45,235 bases of DNA from contig CANRJJ010000011.1 of assembly GCA_947630895.1 (NCBI GenBank), forward strand, positions 1 through 45,235, given 5' to 3'. This DNA is from an uncultured Wohlfahrtiimonas sp. (GTDB lineage Bacteria; Pseudomonadota; Gammaproteobacteria; Cardiobacteriales; Wohlfahrtiimonadaceae). Positions 1 to 9,922 of this stretch are shown piece by piece. Position numbers and translations under genes: made by a program. Position 1 is the stretch's first letter. Every line of letters begins with the position of its first letter. The notes below the pieces were generated by a model that made no database searches, had not been told where the DNA came from, and saw nothing but the letters and a program-made list of their open reading frames with translations.

Positions 1-1872
1 CTATCTTTGGCGCTTAGCGCTATTTTGCTATCTTCAGCAATCGCTGCCGCACAAACTGAAAATAATGATACTGACGGTGTAACTCAATCTTCAGAAAATA
101 ATGAAATCGTATTTACAGCCAATAGAACAGATCAAAAACTAGATACCGTTGGTTCATCAATTAATGTCATTACAGAACAACAATTAGAAAATGGACAATA
201 TCAACGAGTAAGCGATGCTTTATCCTCTTTACCTGGCGTGAACATTTCAAGCTCTAGTTCTAATGGATTAAGTAATGCATTTATTAGAGGCATGGGAAGT
301 AAAAGCTTTTTAGTTATGATCGATGGAGTCATTGTTAATAGTGCTGCTGATTATGATAGAGGTTTTGATTTCAGTACGTTAGATACATTAGATATCGAAC
401 GTATAGAAGTATTAAAAGGACCACAAAGCACTCTATATGGCTCTGATGCTATGGCAGGTGTTATTCAAGTGTTCACTAAAAAAGGTGGGCCACAGCGTAC
501 AACTGTCACACTAGAAGGTGGAAGCTATGAACATATTAAAACAACAGTGCAAACTCAAGGACAAACAGACACATTAATGTATTCAGCAGCATTAGGCTTC
601 AATAAAGAAAAAGGAATATCAGCTGCAGATTCAAAATTAGAAGGAAACTCAGAAAAAGATCATTTCAAAAATCGCACAGCTTCTTTCTCAATTAATTATG
701 CACCATTGAACTGGATTAACTTTGATTTAATGGGACGCTATAGCGATCAGCGTGCAGAATCAGACGATGGAGGTGGACCAAATTATGATAATTTGTTTGC
801 TTTTCAAAAATCTAAACGTTGGACTGGTCGCTTTGCCATCAATACTATATTATTTGATGAAAAGCTGTTGTCATCATTAATATATGATCAACAAAATTCT
901 AAATTAAATTATTTTGATAATGGTCCAAATGGTACATATAAGGGCAAGCTACAAACAATTACATTACAAAATAATTTAACATTACATCAAAACTTTCAAA
1001 CTTTATTTGGCTTTGTTTATTCAAAAGAAAGCATGCAAGGTAGTTATACTCCTAATAAAACATCTCAAAATACCAAAAGCGTTTATCTTGACCAGCATTT
1101 AAATTTTAACGATCAATTTTTTAATACTATTGGTATCAGATATGATGATCATAACTATTTTGGAGATAAAACCACATATAGACTAACTTCTCGCTACAAT
1201 GTTAACAAATATATTGCAGTTAAAGGGAGCTACGGTACAGGCTTTAAAGCACCAACATTAGCACAACTTTATGATAGAAAATACGGTGATCCAACTTTAA
1301 AAGCTCAAACAAGCAAAGGCTACGATATTGGTATAGTAATAACACCTATAGATTCTACAATTATAGATATTACATACTTTCATCAAAAAATTGATAACAA
1401 CATTTTATTTACCAATGTATTTGCTAATAAAAATACAAAATCTAAAGGCATAGAAATATCTAGCAATACGGTACTTAATGATCAATGGTCATTTGGACTA
1501 AACTATACTTATACAAATGCTCGCAACTATGAAACAACAGGATCAATTACTACCAGTGAAAAAGCATTAAGAGTTCCAAAACATATGATTGGTGCTCATG
1601 TAAACTTTAAACCAACAAAAGAATGGAATATATTCGCAGAAGCAAAATACAACAGTACAACTCATGACATATATTTCAAACCTGATTGGACTAGTGAACC
1701 AAAAAATATCAAACCTTACTGGATGGTAAACCTCGCAACTAACTATGCTATCAATGACGATGTAAGTATTTATGCTCGTGTGAATAACTTGCTCGACAAA
1801 GATTATTATACAGTTTGGGGATATGGTGAAAAACGCATCAATGCGGCAGTTGGTGTGAAAATTTCATTCTAA
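1..1872 (+). CDS. TonB-dependent outer-membrane receptor, BtuB-like (5' end outside window)
   Basis: This is a TonB-dependent outer-membrane transporter that would import a scarce ligand using energy from TonB-ExbBD. The reading frame is open to base 1, and the first visible residues are the hydrophobic end of a signal peptide (ending SSAIAAA before QTENN), so the true start lies upstream and the TTG at 7 is not the start. After the leader comes a TonB-box-like stretch (NEIVFTANR) and then a plug domain with the family patterns VSDALSSLPGVNI, FIRGMGS and IERIEVLKGPQSTLYGSDAMAGVI. A long beta-barrel follows and ends in an aromatic residue (VGVKISF). Its size of about 620 residues matches BtuB. 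A closely similar receptor follows 130 bases downstream. The ligand cannot be read from the sequence: cobalamin is the family default, but the neighbouring YcnI-type protein points to a metal or metal complex. Confidence 0.9.
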   Translation, partial: LSLALSAILLSSAIAAAQTENNDTDGVTQSSENNEIVFTANRTDQKLDTVGSSINVITEQQLENGQYQRVSDALSSLPGVNISSSSSNGLSNAFIRGMGSKSFLVMIDGVIVNSAADYDRGFDFSTLDTLDIERIEVLKGPQSTLYGSDAMAGVIQVFTKKGGPQRTTVTLEGGSYEHIKTTVQTQGQTDTLMYSAALGFNKEKGISAADSKLEGNSEKDHFKNRTASFSINYAPLNWINFDLMGRYSDQRAESDDGGGPNYDNLFAFQKSKRWTGRFAINTILFDEKLLSSLIYDQQNSKLNYFDNGPNGTYKGKLQTITLQNNLTLHQNFQTLFGFVYSKESMQGSYTPNKTSQNTKSVYLDQHLNFNDQFFNTIGIRYDDHNYFGDKTTYRLTSRYNVNKYIAVKGSYGTGFKAPTLAQLYDRKYGDPTLKAQTSKGYDIGIVITPIDSTIIDITYFHQKIDNNILFTNVFANKNTKSKGIEISSNTVLNDQWSFGLNYTYTNARNYETTGSITTSEKALRVPKHMIGAHVNFKPTKEWNIFAEAKYNSTTHDIYFKPDWTSEPKNIKPYWMVNLATNYAINDDVSIYARVNNLLDKDYYTVWGYGEKRINAAVGVKISF

Positions 1873-1885
1873 AAATATTAATTAA

Positions 1886-1924
1886 AAATAAAATAAAGAA
1901 GATTATCTCTTCTTTATTTTATTT
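1886..1924 (+). terminator. 17-bp perfect hairpin after first receptor
   Basis: Positions 1886-1902 pair perfectly with 1908-1924 around the 5-base loop TTATC. The stem is AT-rich, and the right arm is itself T-rich, as in a factor-independent terminator. It starts 13 bases after the stop codon of the first receptor and separates it from the second, so the two receptors may be transcribed separately. Confidence 0.6.
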
Positions 1925-1999
1925 AATCTATTATAGTTAAAATTAATTATTTAATAATATTAAAATTATAATAACAGATTATATTTGAGATTTACACCT

Positions 2000-3892
2000 A
2001 TGAAAAAGTATCAATTTCTTTGTATAAAAACAATTTTATTATCAACACCATTGGCTTTTGCAAATATAGATCCTTCATTAAAGGATATTGTCTTTAGTGC
2101 TAATAGTTCTAAACAAAATATTAATACTGTTGGCTCTAGCATCAATATTATTACAGAAGAACAACTGGCTGATGGTAATTATCAATATGTCAGCGATGCT
2201 TTAGCGACTGTTCCTGGCGTTAATATCATCAAAACCGGAGAAGCCAATGTGCCTGAAGTTTTGATACGTGGTTTAGGTAGCAATAACATTCTCATAATGG
2301 TTGATGATGTTGCCATGAATGATACAACAAGCCCTAATCATAGTTTTGACTTAAGAACCATCAATGTTGCAAACATAGAACGCATAGAGGTATTGAAAGG
2401 TCCTCAAAGTGCTGTCTATGGTGCACACGCAACAGGTGGTGTTGTGCGTATTTTTACCAAAAGAGGTGGCCCTCAAAGCACAACAATCTCTGTAACAGGT
2501 GGTAGCTATGGTTATGTTCAAACTTCGTTAAACAATCAAGGTGAATTTGATAAATTTAAGTATTCTCTCGCTCTTGGCACTAATCAAGAACATGGTAGAT
2601 CAATCGCTGCAAGTGAATTGGATAAAAGTGAGCATGATCGTTTTAGGAATCGCAATGCTTCTTTCTCAATCAGCTATGCACCACAAGATTGGATCAGCTT
2701 TGATTTTATGACAACTTATTATCATAAAAAAACAGACTTAGATAGTTATTACAGTAATCCTGACGGTTCATTTGAAATCAAAGATGAAGCTTCGTATTAT
2801 CAAAAAACTCGTCAATGGATTGGCCATTTTGCAATCAACACAGCATTTTTTGATAAAAAATGGCTCAGTACTGTCAGTTACAATGCCCAAAATACTAAAC
2901 GTGATTATTATGATTGGGGACCGAACGAAAAATATACAGGTAAAAGCGAAACTGTGAATTGGAACAACACAGTGACATTACATAAAAACTTTCAAACAAT
3001 TTTTGGTTTAACTTATACCAATGAATCTTTGAGGATGAAAAATCCTAGCAATAATCAATATGTACTCCCTAAAAAAACTTCCACAACAAAAAGTGCATTC
3101 ATCAATCAACAACTCAATTTTGATGATCGCTTCTTTAATAACATAGCCATAAGATATGATCATTTATCCACTTATGGCAGCAAAGTCACTTATCGATTAA
3201 CCTCTCGTTATAATATTAACGATAAAATTGCCATTAAAGGTAGCTATGGCACAGGTTTTACGCCATATACTGAATTTCAACTTTATGCACCAAATCGCTT
3301 AGGCAATGAGGAACTAAAAGCCGAAACAAGTAAAGGATTTGATATTGGTTTCGTATTAACGCCTTTTGATCATACAACCATTGATTTGACCTACTTTCAA
3401 CAATCCTCTAATGACAGAATCACACACATTAATCCTGATTTAATTAATTATCCATGGGGACGATTTGTAAATGTGAAAAAAACTAAAAGTCATGGTGTTG
3501 AGTTTGTGAGCACAACACAAGTGAATAAATACATATCGTTTGGTCTAAATTACACATACACTGATGCCGCAGACTATTATCTTGATAAAAATAGTGTTTC
3601 CAAAGGGCCTGCATCAGATACACCAAAACACCTAGCAGGTGGGCATATTAATTTTAAACCCAATGAACGTTGGAATCTTACAGCAACCACGTTGTACAGT
3701 GGAACATTCATCGATGATAGCCATAAATTAAAAAATTATTGGGTGATGAATGTATCTGCAAATTATAAAATTAATGACACCGTAAGTTTAACTGCACAAG
3801 TGAATAACTTATTCGATAAACATTACCTAACCTCTTGGGGGCACGCTGAAAAACGCATTAATGGTTCTTTAGGCGTTAAAATTTCTTTTTAA
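2000..3892 (+). CDS. TonB-dependent outer-membrane receptor, BtuB-like, paralogue of the preceding gene
   Basis: This is the second TonB-dependent receptor, about 630 residues from the ATG at 2000. An in-frame TTG at 1985 would add five residues ahead of a normal signal peptide (MKKYQF...STPLAFA), so the ATG is preferred. It has the same order of parts as the first receptor: a TonB-box-like KDIVFSANS, a plug domain with TVGSSINIITEEQL, VSDALATVPGVNI and IERIEVLKGPQSAVYGAHATGGV, and a barrel ending VGVKISF. Long stretches align with the upstream receptor, which suggests tandem duplication followed by divergence in the surface loops. Four bases separate it from the binding-protein gene downstream, so the two are very likely co-transcribed. 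The ligand is unknown. Confidence 0.9.
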   Translation: MKKYQFLCIKTILLSTPLAFANIDPSLKDIVFSANSSKQNINTVGSSINIITEEQLADGNYQYVSDALATVPGVNIIKTGEANVPEVLIRGLGSNNILIMVDDVAMNDTTSPNHSFDLRTINVANIERIEVLKGPQSAVYGAHATGGVVRIFTKRGGPQSTTISVTGGSYGYVQTSLNNQGEFDKFKYSLALGTNQEHGRSIAASELDKSEHDRFRNRNASFSISYAPQDWISFDFMTTYYHKKTDLDSYYSNPDGSFEIKDEASYYQKTRQWIGHFAINTAFFDKKWLSTVSYNAQNTKRDYYDWGPNEKYTGKSETVNWNNTVTLHKNFQTIFGLTYTNESLRMKNPSNNQYVLPKKTSTTKSAFINQQLNFDDRFFNNIAIRYDHLSTYGSKVTYRLTSRYNINDKIAIKGSYGTGFTPYTEFQLYAPNRLGNEELKAETSKGFDIGFVLTPFDHTTIDLTYFQQSSNDRITHINPDLINYPWGRFVNVKKTKSHGVEFVSTTQVNKYISFGLNYTYTDAADYYLDKNSVSKGPASDTPKHLAGGHINFKPNERWNLTATTLYSGTFIDDSHKLKNYWVMNVSANYKINDTVSLTAQVNNLFDKHYLTSWGHAEKRINGSLGVKISF

Positions 3893-3895
3893 ATT

Positions 3896-4759
3896 ATGAA
3901 AAACTCTTTATTTATTCTGCTCGCCATCTCTTTTTTATCGCAATTTTCTTTGGCTTCAAACATTAGCCAACGATGTGAAAGAATCATCTCTCTTTCACCA
4001 ACCATTACAGATACGTTGCTGTCTTTAGGTTTAGAAGATCAAATCATCGCAGGTACACGCTATGATCGTATCCCTAAAGATAGTCATATCCAGCAAGTTG
4101 GCGGAATGTTTGATCCCAACTATGAAGCAATCACCCTACTTTCACCTTCCATAGTTTTGACAGAACTTCCAGAAGATAGCCTTCAAAGACGAAAATTATC
4201 ATCGTTAGGTTTTCAGACAGCATTTTTAGATTTCACATCGCTTGAATCGATTGAAAAATCACTGATTGAGCTTGGTTCTATCTGTGGTATTGAACAATTA
4301 ACATTACAAAAAAACAATGAATTACAGCATGCGATAGCAACTTTCAAAATCGATGATTCGCCTAAAGTTTTGATGCTATATGCTTATGATGGCGATGATC
4401 ACCTCAATCGCCTACCTGAAAGAGCGGCAGGCCTTAGTTTTCACCAAGATATTTTAGAAGCAGTAGGCGCACAAAATGCTTACCAAGGTAAACTCAATGC
4501 ACCATTAATGTCAGCTGAAGGTATGTTAATGATGAATCCTGAAATCATCGTGATCATTAAAGGCGATCAAGTTAAAGAGTTAGATATTGAGCGCAATATC
4601 GCCGTCAGCAAAATACAACCAGCATGGAAAAACTTACAAAGCCTATCTGCCATACAAAATGGCAAAGTGTTTATGATGAAGGGCGAACCTACTTTTATCG
4701 CAAGCCCTGATGCTGTTATTTCTACGCTTAAAACTTTACATTCTGTATTATCAGATTAA
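3896..4759 (+). CDS. Periplasmic substrate-binding protein, BtuF/TroA-like (PF01497 type)
   Basis: This is a predicted periplasmic binding protein of the helical-backbone class that serves ABC importers of cobalamin, haem, siderophores and metals. It has a signal peptide (MKNSLFILLAISFLSQFSLAS) and then the family pattern RIISLSPTITDTLLSLGLEDQIIAGTRY, followed by VGGMFDPNYEAITLLSPSIVL. The length of 287 is normal. Its ATG lies four bases after the receptor stop. In E. coli BtuF the equivalent loop after QVS carries a ligand-contacting tryptophan; here it reads QVGGMFDP, so binding of cobalamin itself is not assured. No ABC permease or ATPase gene lies downstream in this window; if linked, they would be before base 1. 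Confidence 0.8.
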   Translation: MKNSLFILLAISFLSQFSLASNISQRCERIISLSPTITDTLLSLGLEDQIIAGTRYDRIPKDSHIQQVGGMFDPNYEAITLLSPSIVLTELPEDSLQRRKLSSLGFQTAFLDFTSLESIEKSLIELGSICGIEQLTLQKNNELQHAIATFKIDDSPKVLMLYAYDGDDHLNRLPERAAGLSFHQDILEAVGAQNAYQGKLNAPLMSAEGMLMMNPEIIVIIKGDQVKELDIERNIAVSKIQPAWKNLQSLSAIQNGKVFMMKGEPTFIASPDAVISTLKTLHSVLSD

Positions 4760-4803
4760 TATGAGCTCTCAATATTTTTTCTTCACATTACTAGGAAATA
4801 TTC

Positions 4804-5325
4804 ATGAAATTTAAAATTGCCTCTTCCCTATTGATTGCACCAATCTTTTTAGCTCAAATGGCATCAGCGCACATCAGCTTCATTGATGCAAAACCTTTGG
4901 TAGTAGGCAAATCATTCAAAGCTACTTTCGCTATTCCTCATGGCTGTGAAGGCACAGCGACAACTAAAGTTACGATTAAAATTCCTGAAGGGATTATTGC
5001 TGCTAAACCAATGCCAAAAGCTGATTGGAATTTAACAACTGAAGTTAATGATTACGCTAAATCTTACCAACAATATGGCAAAGAAGTGACAAAAGGTGCG
5101 ACCTCAATTACATGGGAAGGTTTATTACCTGATGCTCATTATGATGAATTTACAGTTACAGGTTACTTTGCTGAAAATACCGGCAAATTCAAAAAACAAA
5201 TATTTTTTCCTATTATTCAAACTTGTGAAACTGGTGAATTTTTATGGACAGATACAAGTGGTCACCATCATCATGGGCATGATTCCAAAGAACTTGGCGC
5301 ACCTTCATTAAAAGTTCAACAATAA
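4804..5325 (+). CDS. YcnI-like DUF1775 protein, putative periplasmic copper-binding protein
   Basis: This is a small secreted protein of 173 residues. The signal peptide ends QMASA, so predicted cleavage after Ala22 leaves His23 as the mature first residue (HISFIDAKP). The YcnI/DUF1775 family pattern follows: IPHGCEGTATTKVTIKIPEG, W104 and W148, with Cys48 and Cys141 suited to a disulfide. The Bacillus subtilis family member is reported to bind Cu(II) through its N-terminal His together with a Glu and a Trp. Here His23, Glu49 and Trp148 are the natural counterparts, but that assignment is inferred by eye. A His-rich tail (HHHHGHD, 154-160) adds further metal-binding capacity. A good ribosome-binding site (AGGAAA) precedes the ATG. 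The gene follows the binding-protein gene by 44 bases, probably in the same transcript. A role in copper delivery or capture is an inference from family and context. Confidence 0.8.
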   Translation: MKFKIASSLLIAPIFLAQMASAHISFIDAKPLVVGKSFKATFAIPHGCEGTATTKVTIKIPEGIIAAKPMPKADWNLTTEVNDYAKSYQQYGKEVTKGATSITWEGLLPDAHYDEFTVTGYFAENTGKFKKQIFFPIIQTCETGEFLWTDTSGHHHHGHDSKELGAPSLKVQQ

Positions 5326-5342
5326 TAGAATAGTAAGAATGA

Positions 5343-5372
5343 AATGATGGATTAAAACATCAATCCATCATT
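5343..5372. terminator. Hairpin between convergent ycnI-like gene and yqgF
   Basis: An 11-bp perfect inverted repeat (AATGATGGATT / AATCCATCATT) surrounds an 8-base loop and overlaps the yqgF stop codon. The position between converging genes suggests a two-way terminator, though a T-run is lacking on both sides. Confidence 0.4.
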
Positions 5373-5765
5373 CAAATAACGCTCGACAATAATTGCAGCA
5401 GAATGAGCGTCCAACTGCCCTTTTTTACCTTTCTTAGATGGCTTTATATACTGTTCACTTTCCTGAGAAGATAATCGCTCATCCACTTCCACAACAGGCA
5501 AACCAAATCGCCCATGTAAACGATTCATAAACTTACGAATCTTTCTCATATGCTCAGTTTCTGTACCATCTGCGGTATAAGGCATCCCTACAACGATAAT
5601 GGTTGGTGTCCATTCTTTGAGATGTTTCTCTACTTCATCCCAATCAGGCTGACCTTCATTGGCTTTTAAAATCGCAATCGGTTGTGCGGTATTCGTTAAA
5701 CGATTGCCCACCGCCATGCCGATATTCTTAATGCCATAATCAAATCCAAGAACGATTTCTTCCAT
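5352..5765 (-). CDS. yqgF: Pre-16S rRNA nuclease / RuvC-fold YqgF (RuvX)
   Basis: This is a RuvC-fold nuclease that processes the 5' end of 16S rRNA precursor in the cytoplasm. The 137 residues are normal for the family. Acidic motifs are visible: FDYG with Asp9, VDERLS with Asp95-Glu96, and LDAHSAAII with Asp119. In many gammaproteobacteria it is paired with yqgE. Here it sits alone, downstream of purL but separated from it by a strong terminator, so it probably has its own weak promoter in the short gap 5766-5790 or is reached by read-through. Confidence 0.93.
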   Translation of the reverse strand: MEEIVLGFDYGIKNIGMAVGNRLTNTAQPIAILKANEGQPDWDEVEKHLKEWTPTIIVVGMPYTADGTETEHMRKIRKFMNRLHGRFGLPVVEVDERLSSQESEQYIKPSKKGKKGQLDAHSAAIIVERYLNDGLMF

Positions 5766-5796
5766 ACTTTCTTACCTTTTTATTGTTCCAAATAAA

Positions 5797-5820
5797 AATA
5801 CTCTGCCGAAGCAGAGTATT
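5797..5820 (-). terminator. Rho-independent terminator of purL
   Basis: Read on the minus strand, a 10-bp perfect stem AATACTCTGC / GCAGAGTATT with a stable TTCG tetraloop is followed by TTTTTATT. It lies 27 bases past the purL stop. Confidence 0.9.
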
Positions 5821-5847
5821 CATTATTGATTCAATGCTCAATAGAAA

Positions 5848-8800
5848 TTAGTTAAATGATTTACGAGCATTCGCAAACATTCTGTACCAACCACTGAACT
5901 CATCCCAACCTTCAGGTTTCCAACTTAATTGATCACGCTGATAAACACGCTCAGGATGTGGCATCATGATTGTCGCACGACCATCATTAGATGTAACACC
6001 AGCAATCGCATTAGGTGAACCATTAGGATTCAACGGATAACGATCTGTGATTTGCCCCAAACCATCCACATAATTCAATGCAATATTTGCTTGATCCATG
6101 CTGTTGCCTGCAAATTGTGCACGGCCTTCACCATGACTCACAACGATTGGCATTACAGAACCTTCCATACCACTTAAGAAGATTGATGGAGATTTTACAA
6201 CTTCCACCAAGCTCAAGCGCGCTTCAAATTGTTCTGAGTTATTGCGCATAAAGCGAGGCCAATGTTCCGCACCAGGAATGATTTCTGCCAATTGGCTCAT
6301 CATTTGGCAACCATTACAAATACCCAAGCTCAACGTATCTTCGCGCTCGAAGAATGCCGCAAAGTGACCATGTAATTGTTGGTTAAACAGAATTGTTTTA
6401 GCCCAACCTTGACCAGCACCCAATACGTCACCATAGCTGAAACCACCACAAGCAGCCAATGCTTGGAAGTCTTCTAACGAAACTCTGCCTGCAATCAAGT
6501 CACTCATGTGAACGTCTTGTGCTTCAAAGCCTGCTTTATGGAACGCTGCCGCCATTTCGATATGACCATTCACACCTTGCTCACGTAAGATAGCGATTCT
6601 TGGCTGCACACCTTTATTAACAAATGGTGCTGCAATGTTTTCATTCACATCAAATGTTGTTTTTGCAAAGAGTTTTTTCAACTCAGGCTCTTCGATTAAC
6701 TTGAATTCGCTGTCTGCTGATTCAGGATTATCACGCAAACGTTGCATGTGATAGCTCACTTCAGACCAAACTTTTTGTAAATCAAAGCCTTTTTCATTCA
6801 AGATTTCTGTATTGCCCGCTGAAACTTTTAATGAGTACTCATCTTGCAATGTACCAATCGCATGAATCAAATGCTCGATGCCTAAATCTTTTGCCAATGC
6901 TTTAACTGCATCCACAAAACGATTTTCAATTTGTAATACCGCACCCAACTCTTCGTTGAACAATGCTCTTACAATTGATTCGTGTTCTGCTGATGCTTCA
7001 GCTGCTGACAATACTGATGTTAAATCTAATTTGGCACCTTTTTGTCCTGCAAACATCATTTCTGCAATAGTTGATAACAAACCACCATCGCCACGATCGT
7101 GATATGCCAACACTTGATCATTAGCGATCAATGATTGCATCAATTTAAAGAATGCATCTAAATGCGCGCTGTCGATATCAGGTGAAATATCTGATAATTC
7201 ACCATTTACTTGTGTCAATGCACTACCGCCCAAACGCCCTTTACCTGCGCCTAAATCAATTAGGAACAATGAGCTGTCTGCTACATTTTGCAATTCAGGT
7301 GTCACTGTTTTACGAACATTTTCAACTGGTGCAAATGCTGTCACAACCAAAGATAATGGTGCGGTTACTGCTTTCTTCTCACCATTTTCTTCCCATACAG
7401 TGTTCATCGACAATGAATCTTTACCCACAGGAATCGACAATGACAATGATTGACAGAAGTTAGACACTGATTCTACTGTGCGGTACAGTTTTTCATCTTC
7501 ACCTTCTAGGCCACATGGCGCCATCCAGTTCGCTGACAATTTGATTTTTTTCATTGCGCCAATATTGGTTGCCGCAATATTAGTGATCGCTTCACCTACC
7601 GCCATACGGCCTGATGCAGCGGCATCAAATAATGCCAACGGTGCTTTTTCACCCATTGTCATCGCTTCGCCGTGCAATGTGTCAAAGCCCATTTTCGTTA
7701 CAGCAACGTCTGATACTGGAACTTGGTAAGGACCAACCATTTGATCCTGATAAGTTAAACCGCCAACTGTACGGTCACCAATCGTAATCAAGAAGCTCTT
7801 ATTCGCAACAGTTGGTAAACGCAATACATTATAAGCACTTTCAACCACATCAATTTTATTAGCATTGAATGGCACAATTGGTGCTTCTACTGCGATGTCA
7901 GTACGAGTTGTTTTAGGTGGTTTACCCAATAAAACATCTAATGGCAAATCTACTGGTTCATCATTAAAGAGATCATCTTTAACTTTCAATAAACCATCAT
8001 CTGTTGCTGTGCCCACCACTGAGAACGGACAACGTTCACGCTCACACAATACTGTAAAACGCTCTAAATCTTCTGGTAAAATCGCCAAAACATAACGTTC
8101 TTGCGCTTCGTTACACCAGATTTCCATTGGGCTTAAGCCTTCTTCTTCTAAGTGAATTGCACGAAGATTGAAGATTGCACTTCTGCCTGCATCATTCACT
8201 AATTCAGGGAATGCATTGGATAAACCGCCCGCACCCACATCATGAATAGAAATAATTGGGTTTTCATCACCTAATTGCCAACAACGATCAATCACTTCTT
8301 GTGCGCGATGCTCGATTTCAGGGTTACCACGTTGTACTGAGTCAAAGTCTAGATCTGCGCTATTAGCACCAGTTTCCATACTTGATGCAGCACCACCACC
8401 TAAACCGATCAATAAGCCAGGTCCACCCAATTGAATCAACAATGCACCTGCTGGGAAAATTTTCTTTTCTACTTGTTTTGCTTGGATATTTCCTAAACCA
8501 CCCGCGATCATAATTGGCTTATGATAACCGCGCACTTTACCTTGGAAAGGCGCTTCAAATGTACGGAAATAACCCAATAGGTTTGGACGACCAAATTCGT
8601 TATTAAATGCAGCGCCACCCAATGGACCATCCATCATGATGTCAAATGCACTGCTAATGCGATCTGGCTTACCGTAACTACCGTTTTCTTGGTATTGTTC
8701 CCAAGATTGAACGTAGTTAGGAATTTGTAAGTTAGAAACGCTGAAACCTGTTAAACCAGCTTTAGGGCGAGCACCACGACCTGTCGCACCTTCGTCACGA

Positions 8801-9756
8801 ATTTCACCGCCAGCACCTGTTGATGCACCTGCAAATGGAGAAATTGCTGTTGGATGGTTATGTGTTTCAACCTTCATCACAATGTGCGTTAACTCTTCAT
8901 TGTAGTTATACACATGATTACTTGAAGTAGGGTAAAAACGAGGAATTGTGTAGCCTTCGATGACAGAAGCATTATCTTTATAAGCAACAACTGTGCCTTC
9001 TGGTGTTTTTTCATGCGTATCTTTAATCATTCTGAACAATGATTTTGGTTGCGCTTCACCATCTAAAATAAAGTCTGCATTGAAAATTTTATGACGGCAA
9101 TGCTCTGAGTTTGCTTGTGCAAACATCATTAGTTCTACGTCATGAGGATTTCTACCCAATTTTTGGTAGTTTTCATATAAATATTCAATTTCATCTTCAG
9201 ACAATGCAAAACCAAATGTTTTGTTTGCATCGATCAATGCTTGAATGCCTTGACCTTGAATATCAATAGATTCATAAGTACGCGCTTCAGCATGATGGAA
9301 TAATTGCTCTGCTTCTTTAAATGAAGTCAACAATGATTCAGTCATGCGATCGTACAATAATGATGACCATTTTTGTAATTCAACATCAGTTAAATCACCT
9401 TTGAGCACAAATGCAATGCCACGCTCTATACGTGAAACATCATTAAAACCACAATTGTGAACAATATCCGTCGCTTTAGAAGCCCAAGACGAAATAGTAC
9501 CAATTCGTGGCGTTACCAAAAATAGATGTTCATTAGAAGATAGATGTGGAGGAGGTGTTTCAGTGGCTGTCAAAATAGCCGAGAGGGATGCTACAGAAGA
9601 TGTGTTAAGTGTTTGCTTGCTTTCTAAAAAATACCAATAAGTTGCAGTGATGTTGATATCTGGTGGCAAACCTAATCTTGCAGCATTTTGCCTTAACTTA
9701 TCCAATCTAAAATCAGATAAAGCTAGTGAACCACATAAAGAAATAATCGAGGACAT
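5848..9756 (-). CDS. purL: Phosphoribosylformylglycinamidine synthase, large single-chain form
   Basis: This enzyme performs the ATP- and glutamine-dependent amidation of FGAR to FGAM, the fourth step of purine biosynthesis. Its 1302 residues match the large proteobacterial form, in which the synthetase and glutaminase parts are fused. The synthetase part shows [22 protein letters not shown] and [14 protein letters not shown] patterns. The C-terminal glutamine amidotransferase part begins near [13 protein letters not shown], has the nucleophile cysteine in GICNGCQMM, and has a catalytic histidine in MMPHPERV. The ATG is preceded by GAGAG. I saw no clear PurR operator in the 120 bases upstream. 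A strong terminator follows the gene. Confidence 0.97.
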   Translation of the reverse strand: MSSIISLCGSLALSDFRLDKLRQNAARLGLPPDINITATYWYFLESKQTLNTSSVASLSAILTATETPPPHLSSNEHLFLVTPRIGTISSWASKATDIVHNCGFNDVSRIERGIAFVLKGDLTDVELQKWSSLLYDRMTESLLTSFKEAEQLFHHAEARTYESIDIQGQGIQALIDANKTFGFALSEDEIEYLYENYQKLGRNPHDVELMMFAQANSEHCRHKIFNADFILDGEAQPKSLFRMIKDTHEKTPEGTVVAYKDNASVIEGYTIPRFYPTSSNHVYNYNEELTHIVMKVETHNHPTAISPFAGASTGAGGEIRDEGATGRGARPKAGLTGFSVSNLQIPNYVQSWEQYQENGSYGKPDRISSAFDIMMDGPLGGAAFNNEFGRPNLLGYFRTFEAPFQGKVRGYHKPIMIAGGLGNIQAKQVEKKIFPAGALLIQLGGPGLLIGLGGGAASSMETGANSADLDFDSVQRGNPEIEHRAQEVIDRCWQLGDENPIISIHDVGAGGLSNAFPELVNDAGRSAIFNLRAIHLEEEGLSPMEIWCNEAQERYVLAILPEDLERFTVLCERERCPFSVVGTATDDGLLKVKDDLFNDEPVDLPLDVLLGKPPKTTRTDIAVEAPIVPFNANKIDVVESAYNVLRLPTVANKSFLITIGDRTVGGLTYQDQMVGPYQVPVSDVAVTKMGFDTLHGEAMTMGEKAPLALFDAAASGRMAVGEAITNIAATNIGAMKKIKLSANWMAPCGLEGEDEKLYRTVESVSNFCQSLSLSIPVGKDSLSMNTVWEENGEKKAVTAPLSLVVTAFAPVENVRKTVTPELQNVADSSLFLIDLGAGKGRLGGSALTQVNGELSDISPDIDSAHLDAFFKLMQSLIANDQVLAYHDRGDGGLLSTIAEMMFAGQKGAKLDLTSVLSAAEASAEHESIVRALFNEELGAVLQIENRFVDAVKALAKDLGIEHLIHAIGTLQDEYSLKVSAGNTEILNEKGFDLQKVWSEVSYHMQRLRDNPESADSEFKLIEEPELKKLFAKTTFDVNENIAAPFVNKGVQPRIAILREQGVNGHIEMAAAFHKAGFEAQDVHMSDLIAGRVSLEDFQALAACGGFSYGDVLGAGQGWAKTILFNQQLHGHFAAFFEREDTLSLGICNGCQMMSQLAEIIPGAEHWPRFMRNNSEQFEARLSLVEVVKSPSIFLSGMEGSVMPIVVSHGEGRAQFAGNSMDQANIALNYVDGLGQITDRYPLNPNGSPNAIAGVTSNDGRATIMMPHPERVYQRDQLSWKPEGWDEFSGWYRMFANARKSFN

Positions 9757-9876
9757 TACATTACTCTCAAATAAAGATGGTCAGAGAAGCGCAATATCAT
9801 ACCCTACTTTTATATTGAAAAAAACTATTGTGCTGATAATTTTATCGAACACTTTGATAACCATAAGAAATAAAAA

Positions 9877-9903
9877 AAGCCAAAATAAATATTATTTTGG
9901 CTT
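9877..9903 (-). terminator. Rho-independent terminator of tenA
   Basis: A 12-bp perfect stem (AAGCCAAAATAA / TTATTTTGGCTT) with a 3-base loop is followed on the minus strand by seven Ts (plus-strand A-run at 9872-9878). It lies about 20 bases past the tenA stop. Confidence 0.9.
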
Positions 9904-9922
9904 CAATATTTTCAAATATAAA

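Noticed and set aside
7-9. TTG as the start codon of the first receptor
   Set aside because: The frame is open to base 1, and the residues after TTG are the middle of a signal peptide without its basic N-terminus, so the start lies outside the window.
9757-9876. PurR operator upstream of purL
   Set aside because: No sequence close to the ACGCAAACGTTTGCGT palindrome was found in the gap.
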